Notes under the pieces: model-generated
Seen by the model: the letters and a program-made list of their open reading frames with translations, nothing else
Database searches by the model: none
Told to the model about the DNA's origin: nothing
Shown here: positions 59,668 to 64,000 of the stretch, in pieces
Numbering within the stretch: position 1 is the stretch's first letter
Layout: every line of letters starts with the position of its first letter
Position numbers and translations under genes: made by a program
NCBI RefSeq assembly: GCF_012939955.1
Contig: NZ_SPMY01000007.1
Location: 17,503-81,502 of the forward strand
Source of the DNA: Candidatus Accumulibacter phosphatis
Lineage (GTDB): Bacteria; Pseudomonadota; Gammaproteobacteria; Burkholderiales; Rhodocyclaceae
Length of the DNA: 64,000 nucleotides
Direction of reading: 5' to 3'

Positions 59668-61893
59668 ATGGCCCAACTCCTGTTGCCGATTTTTCCTGAT
59701 GCTGTCACGCCGGTCAAGGAACTGCTGTCTGTCGGGAAGCAGGATGGACAAGTCGTGTATTTCCACGGGGTGCTGCCGGTGTTCAGTCATGCCGAGGACG
59801 ATCTGGCGACGTTCCGGATGATTACGGCGCAGTTTATCGCGCAAGGTCATTTGCGCGTGGTGGACGTGTCACGCGCCTTCGGGGTGCCCGCGTTGAGTGT
59901 CAAGCGGGCGTTGAAGCGCTATCGGCAAGAGGGGCCGAAAGGTTTCTATGTTCCGCCGCGGCGTCGTGGTCCGGCGGTGCTGACGGCCGAGGTGTTGAAG
60001 CAGGCGCAGGCCCTGTTGGACGACGGACAGACGGTGCCCAGCGTGGCGGCAGAGCTGGGGATCAAAAGCGACACCCTGTCGAAAGCGGTGCGCGCCGGGC
60101 GGCTGCATGTTGCGGCGGCGAAAGGGACCTGCGCGCTCGTCGCGAGCACCAAAAGCGAGCGGAGCGCACTCGACAGCACCGCTCCGATGGGGGGTTGGGG
60201 CCAGCCAACGTGGGCGAAGCCCGGGGTGGCGGCGAGCGGTGGGGGGGGCTGAATGCGGTGCTCCCCCAGTTCCAGTTGGCCGTCGACGTGCCACGTGGCG
60301 GCGTGCTGTTTGCGCTGCCCGCCCTGCTGGCCGTTGGACTGCTCGAAGGAGCGGAGGGGCTTCCCCTGCCACCGGGCTACTATGGGATTGACAGTCTGTT
60401 GATGTTGATCGCTTTCATGGCCTTGGCGCGGCTGGAATCGGTCGAGTCCCTGCGCACTTGTGCGCCTGGCGAATGGGGCAAGCTGCTGGGTCTGGATCGG
60501 ATTCCGGAAGTGCGCACCCTGCGCGAGAAGATTCAGCTCCTGAGTCAGGGGGATCAGGCCGAAAAATGGAGTGCCGATTTGTGTCGGCGCTGGATGGAAG
60601 CGGCGCCGACAGAAGCGGGCATCCTTTACGTCGACGCGCATGTGCGGGTGTATTACGGCGAGCAGACCAAGCTGCCGCGCCACTACCTCGCGCGGCAGCG
60701 GCTGTGCCAGCGGGCGACCGCCGATTACTGGGTCAACGCGATCGACGGACAGCCCTTCTTTCGGGTCACGCAAGCCGTCGATCCCGGCCTGATCAAGGTC
60801 CTCGAGGGCGAGATTCTGCCCCGTCTGGAACGGGATATCCCGGGCCAGCCGAGCGCCGAAGTGCTAGCAGCCGAACCGTTGCGCCATCGCTTCACCCTGG
60901 TCTTCGATCGCGAAGGCTATAGCCCGGAGTTGTTCAAACGCCTGAAGGTGCGTCGCATTGCCTGTCTCTCCTATCGCAAGTACCCCGGTGACGATTGGTC
61001 CGCCGAGGAGTTCGTCGACGGAACGGTCGAGCTGCGCAGCGGTGAACGGGTACGCATGCCACTCGCCGAACGGGGCACGCTTCTCGGTGGCGTGTTGTGG
61101 GTACGCGAGATACGCAAGCTCTGTGACAGCGGTCGCCAGGTCGCCCTGATCAGCACGGATTACCAATCCGGCATAGGGCTCTTGGCGGCCACCCTGTTCG
61201 CCCGGTGGTCTCAGGAAAATTTCTTCAAGTATGCCCGTGAACACTTTGCCCTGGACCGCTTGGCCGACTATCAGACCGAACAAATTCCTGATACCGCACG
61301 CGTCGTTAGCCCGGCTCGCAGAACCCTCGACGGCCAGGTGCGCTCGCTGACCAGCAAGCTCAGCCGCCGGCTCGCCGAATTCGGCGCGCTCAACCTCAAC
61401 GAGACGATTGACCCCGTGAAAGTCGATGCCTTTGTCGCAAAAAAAAGCCGCCGCCCACGACGAGATCGAACATCTGCAGGACGAACTGAAGACCCTGAAG
61501 GAACAACGCAAAGCGACCCCCTCTCATCTCGACATCAAGGACTTGCCGGAAGAAAACCAATTTCGCCGGCTGAGCACCCACAGCAAGCAACTGCTCGACA
61601 CGCTCAAGATGATTGCCTATCGCGCGGAAACGGCCATGGCCAATATCCTGGCACCCTTTCTCGCGCGCCCGGACGAGGCTCGCAGCTTGCTACGCGCGAT
61701 CTACACGACCGAAGCCGATTTGCTCCCCGACGTTGAGGCTGGCACCTTGACCGTACGCCTCCACCACATGGCCCATGGCGTGTCTGACCGCGCCGTCCGA
61801 AAACTCTGTGACGAGTTGAACTCTACCGCGACTCTCTTCCCACGCTCCAAGCTCCGCTTGATCCTGCAAATCGGGACATCGCAAAATCCGTGA
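59668..61893 (+). CDS. Large transposase of the 2.4-kb IS (two frame breaks)
   Basis: About 740 aa when two homopolymer breaks are bridged: G8 at 60241-60248 (one G missing or two extra) and A8 at 61439-61446 (one extra). An N-terminal helix-turn-helix part (VVDVSRAFGVPALSVKRALK, SVAAELGIKSDTLSKAVRAG) precedes a central catalytic-type region with YVDAHVRVYYGEQTKLPRHY, FTLVFDREGYSPELFKRL and TDYQSGIGLLAATLFARWSQ. A charged helical stretch follows, and the C-terminus reads VSDRAVRKLCDELNSTATLF. ATG 59668 has GGAGA upstream. The acidic residues in VDAHVRV, FDREGY and QENFFKYARE are candidate DDE residues, by position only. Confidence 0.7.
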
Positions 61894-61909
61894 GATCAGG
61901 TTGTCTGAG
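61892..61909. repeat. Right terminal inverted repeat of the IS
   Basis: Eighteen bases, perfect partner of 59469-59486; it begins within the transposase stop codon. Confidence 0.9.
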
Positions 61910-62943
61910 TCTGGAACGAAACCCACTCCTACCCAAGTGGGACATCTTGATCCGACCCTCTTGAATGGTATGAATATTCGTAGAGATCGCCTTGCAGAGC
62001 AGTGGGATCGCCTTCCCGAGCAACGATCTCGCCGATGGCCACCGCGCCCGTTCGGGCCAGAAACATAGCGGCCCGATGCTCGCCGCCTGCTGCCCCCCCC
62101 CACAACATCAACAGCGCTACAGATCGCGACGAGGGCGAACGTCCGGAATCGGCCCTGAGAAGCATCGGCATGGGCGCAGCCCGGGCCAGGCCATGGCATC
62201 TCCCTACGAGTGGCTGCCCTTCGACCTATAGCGGATAGAAAAAAATGCCCAGCATCAAAGCCATTCCAAGATTTTTTTTGGAGAGATCTGGGCAAGAAAA
62301 ATTAAATCCGCTATTATTTTGTGGGTATGGGCGCGTCTAGCACGTACTCAGGCTTCTCGCAACGGTTTTGCCCGCAAGCGCTGGGTAAACGGCAACATCC
62401 GGGGTGCCCCGGGTCGAGCTGCGGGGTGCGTGGTCGGTGGCGCTACGAAGTGCTGCTGGGGGGGGGCTGTGAAGCACACAACCGCTGGCGTCAAGCGCGG
62501 GTTTCGGCTACCGCTGCCCTTGAGCGCGCCTTTCGAAATCCGCCGGAACTCACGACTTCAGCGCCAAACCTCTTGCCAGGCGCTGCCAAGGACGGGTTGC
62601 AAAAGCTCGGCAGTGCCTCGGTTGGGGTGTGGTGCGAAGACCGTCCGCCCTGCACACACGGCGACGATGGGTCAGCGGACATACCGGCAAATGGGGACCT
62701 GCTGCGACGCCTCGGCAGCAGGCGCGATCCGCAAGCCTTCGCACGGCACTCGACGTGCCGTCAAGACGAATTGCAGTGCGCAGCAAATATCCCGCAGCTT
62801 GCGGCGTAGTGGTTTATGCGCTGTGGACAGCCTTGATGCTGCGACCAAATAACGCTACAGCCCGCGAAGCCCTGATTTCCGTCCACGCCGCCTCAAAAAG
62901 AAAGCAGTAATAGCCCGAATCAACCGCAACTTTGGAGAAGATC
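61910..62943. other. 1-kb stretch without a confident gene
   Basis: Open frames occur on both strands but none looks like a complete known protein. On the minus strand 61929-62171 reads FLARTGAVAIGEIVAREGDP and LQGDLYEYSYHS, which has a protein-like composition and may be the remains of a small gene. 62319-62910 is GC-rich with several overlapping short frames, and has a G7-type run near 62460 that may break a frame. AT-rich DNA at 62250-62325 (T8, AAAAATTAAAT) separates the two parts and could hold a promoter. Confidence 0.35.
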
Positions 62944-64000
62944 ATGCCCATCGTCATTAAGGTCGATCACATAGTCGTCAGCGAAGCCAATACCCATGCT
63001 GTTTTTACCGTTCGTCTTTCCGAGGCCGATCTTCTGAATCCGGTCACAGTGAACTGGAACCTTACCGGGCTTTCGGCCGTGAGTGGGAACGACTTCACCA
63101 ACGTGTCAGGTGTGCTCACCTTCAATCCTGGTGTCCTCGAGCAGGTCATTTCGATTCCGATCGTCGACAATGCAACCCCGGAGTTGTTGGAGACCTTTCG
63201 GCTCAATCTGTTTAGCCCGAGTGCCAACGCACAGATCGGCAACTCGATCGCAGTAGTGACGATCATCGACAACGATGCGGCGCCGGGGACGCCGGTAGTG
63301 ACGATCAACGACTTCGTGGTCGACGAAGCCGCCAAGGAAGCGAGCTTCGTAATCACCCTCGACCGGCCGTCGACGGGTGTCGTCTCGATGAACTACGCCA
63401 CCCAGGACGGCACGGCGATCGCCGGTTCAGACTTTGTCGCGACCAGCGGCAGCCTCAGCTTTGCCGTGGGCGAGACGGCCAGGACGGTCCAGGTGAGCCT
63501 GCTCAACGACAGCACGCCCGAGTCGTCGGAGGCGTTCAACCTCGTGCTGTCGGCGCTCAACGGCGCGACGACGCTCGACCCGGTCGGTACGGCGATCATC
63601 GCCGAGAACGACGCGGTGGCGGTGGCCACGTCCAATATCTCGGTGGACGACATCGTGGTCGGCGAGAGCCAGACCTACGCCGACTTTCTGGTCCGCCTCG
63701 ACCAGCCGAACACCGCCACGGTCAAGGTCTCTTACGCCCTATTGGGAGCAAGCGCTTCCGGTTACGGCACCGACTTCCACAACCAATCCGGCGATCTGAC
63801 CTTTGCCCCGGGCGAAACGGTCAAGACGGTACGGGCAACGATCACCAACGACAGCAATCCGGAACCAACCGAGAATTTTGTCCTGTTGCTGTCGAACCCG
63901 AGCAGCAACGCCACCCTCGCTCGTCCTGTAGCGACCGCGACGATCATCGACAACGATGCGGCGCCGGGGACGCCGGTAGTGACGATCAACGACTTCGTGG
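62944..64000 (+). CDS. Calx-beta repeat protein, 5' part (runs off the window)
   Basis: At least 352 codons without a stop from ATG 62944, which has TTTGGAGAAG just upstream. It contains three Calx-beta domains of about 110 residues and the start of a fourth. Each shows the pattern VDEAAKEASFVITLDRPSTG, YATQDGTAIAGSDF, SGSLSFAVGETARTVQVSLL, ESSEAFNLVLS, then TIIDNDAAPGTPVVTINDFV between domains. There is no N-terminal signal peptide. Calx-beta proteins bind calcium and are often very large adhesins or matrix proteins exported by type I secretion; the C-terminal secretion signal would lie beyond the window. Confidence 0.88.
   Translation, partial: MPIVIKVDHIVVSEANTHAVFTVRLSEADLLNPVTVNWNLTGLSAVSGNDFTNVSGVLTFNPGVLEQVISIPIVDNATPELLETFRLNLFSPSANAQIGNSIAVVTIIDNDAAPGTPVVTINDFVVDEAAKEASFVITLDRPSTGVVSMNYATQDGTAIAGSDFVATSGSLSFAVGETARTVQVSLLNDSTPESSEAFNLVLSALNGATTLDPVGTAIIAENDAVAVATSNISVDDIVVGESQTYADFLVRLDQPNTATVKVSYALLGASASGYGTDFHNQSGDLTFAPGETVKTVRATITNDSNPEPTENFVLLLSNPSSNATLARPVATATIIDNDAAPGTPVVTINDFV
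63258..63319 (+). repeat. 62-bp exact repeat between Calx-beta domains, copy 1
   Basis: Identical to 63939-64000 over 62 bp (encoding TIIDNDAAPGTPVVTINDF), whereas the neighbouring domains have diverged. The second copy is cut by the window end, so the true repeat may be longer. Confidence 0.9.
63939..64000 (+). repeat. 62-bp exact repeat between Calx-beta domains, copy 2
   Basis: Matches 63258-63319 exactly up to the last base of the window. Confidence 0.9.

Larger units (their letters stand above)
59469..61909. mobile_element. IS element with perfect 18-bp terminal inverted repeats
   Basis: The ends are CTCAGACAACCTGATCTC (59469-59486) and its exact complement (61892-61909), giving an element of 2,441 bp. 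It contains one large transposase gene whose stop codon overlaps the right repeat. Flanking bases show no clear target duplication. I cannot assign it to a named IS family. Confidence 0.85.

Overview
The window looks like a GC-rich betaproteobacterial chromosome, most plausibly Rhodocyclales and Candidatus Accumulibacter-like. This is an inference from gene families, GC-rich coding style and Calx-beta proteins; no marker gene decides it. There are no rRNA or tRNA genes. About two dozen reading-frame breaks, mostly single extra bases in homopolymer runs and including one in essential dnaE, point to a draft assembly with homopolymer miscalls rather than wholesale gene decay.

Layout. 0-16 kb is housekeeping and envelope: a FecR-domain lipoprotein, a membrane protein, uvrD, a quinone oxidoreductase, an orphan ParA ATPase, dnaE, a WbuC cupin, a TRIC-type channel, an AsmA-family protein and a DUF3750 protein. 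15.9-33.9 kb is a surface-polysaccharide locus: an initiating sugar transferase, rfbA and rfbC, a mobile-element scar carrying the tail of a second rfbC, a Wzm/Wzt ABC exporter with a carbohydrate-binding Wzt tail, a probable 1,153-aa methyltransferase/coiled-coil/GT2/GT4 fusion, sugar-nucleotide enzymes, more glycosyltransferases and a CapD/WbpM-type dehydratase. Its centre (about 20.5-29.3 kb) is clearly AT-richer than the flanks and looks horizontally acquired. 34-40.4 kb returns to ordinary genes: metG, a small membrane protein, an OafA-type acyltransferase with SGNH domain, azlCD and a PaiB-like protein.

40.5-57.3 kb is the most unusual part: eleven close-packed minus-strand genes. In transcription order they encode a hydrogenase-4-like membrane complex (HyfB, C, E, F, G and I homologues) whose large subunit lacks the NiFe cysteines, then a DAB-type inorganic-carbon module (a NuoM homologue, DabA with its zinc ligands, DabB/NuoL, and two more NuoM-like subunits). 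Six antiporter-type subunits plus one carbonic-anhydrase-like subunit sit in one probable transcription unit. I infer an ion-gradient or redox-linked CO2-hydration pump.

57.6-62.9 kb is a mobile-element graveyard: a ribbon-helix-helix gene with palindromes upstream, a truncated group II intron, an ISAzo13-like transposase fragment, and an IS of about 2.4 kb bounded by perfect 18-bp inverted repeats. The window ends inside a Calx-beta repeat protein.
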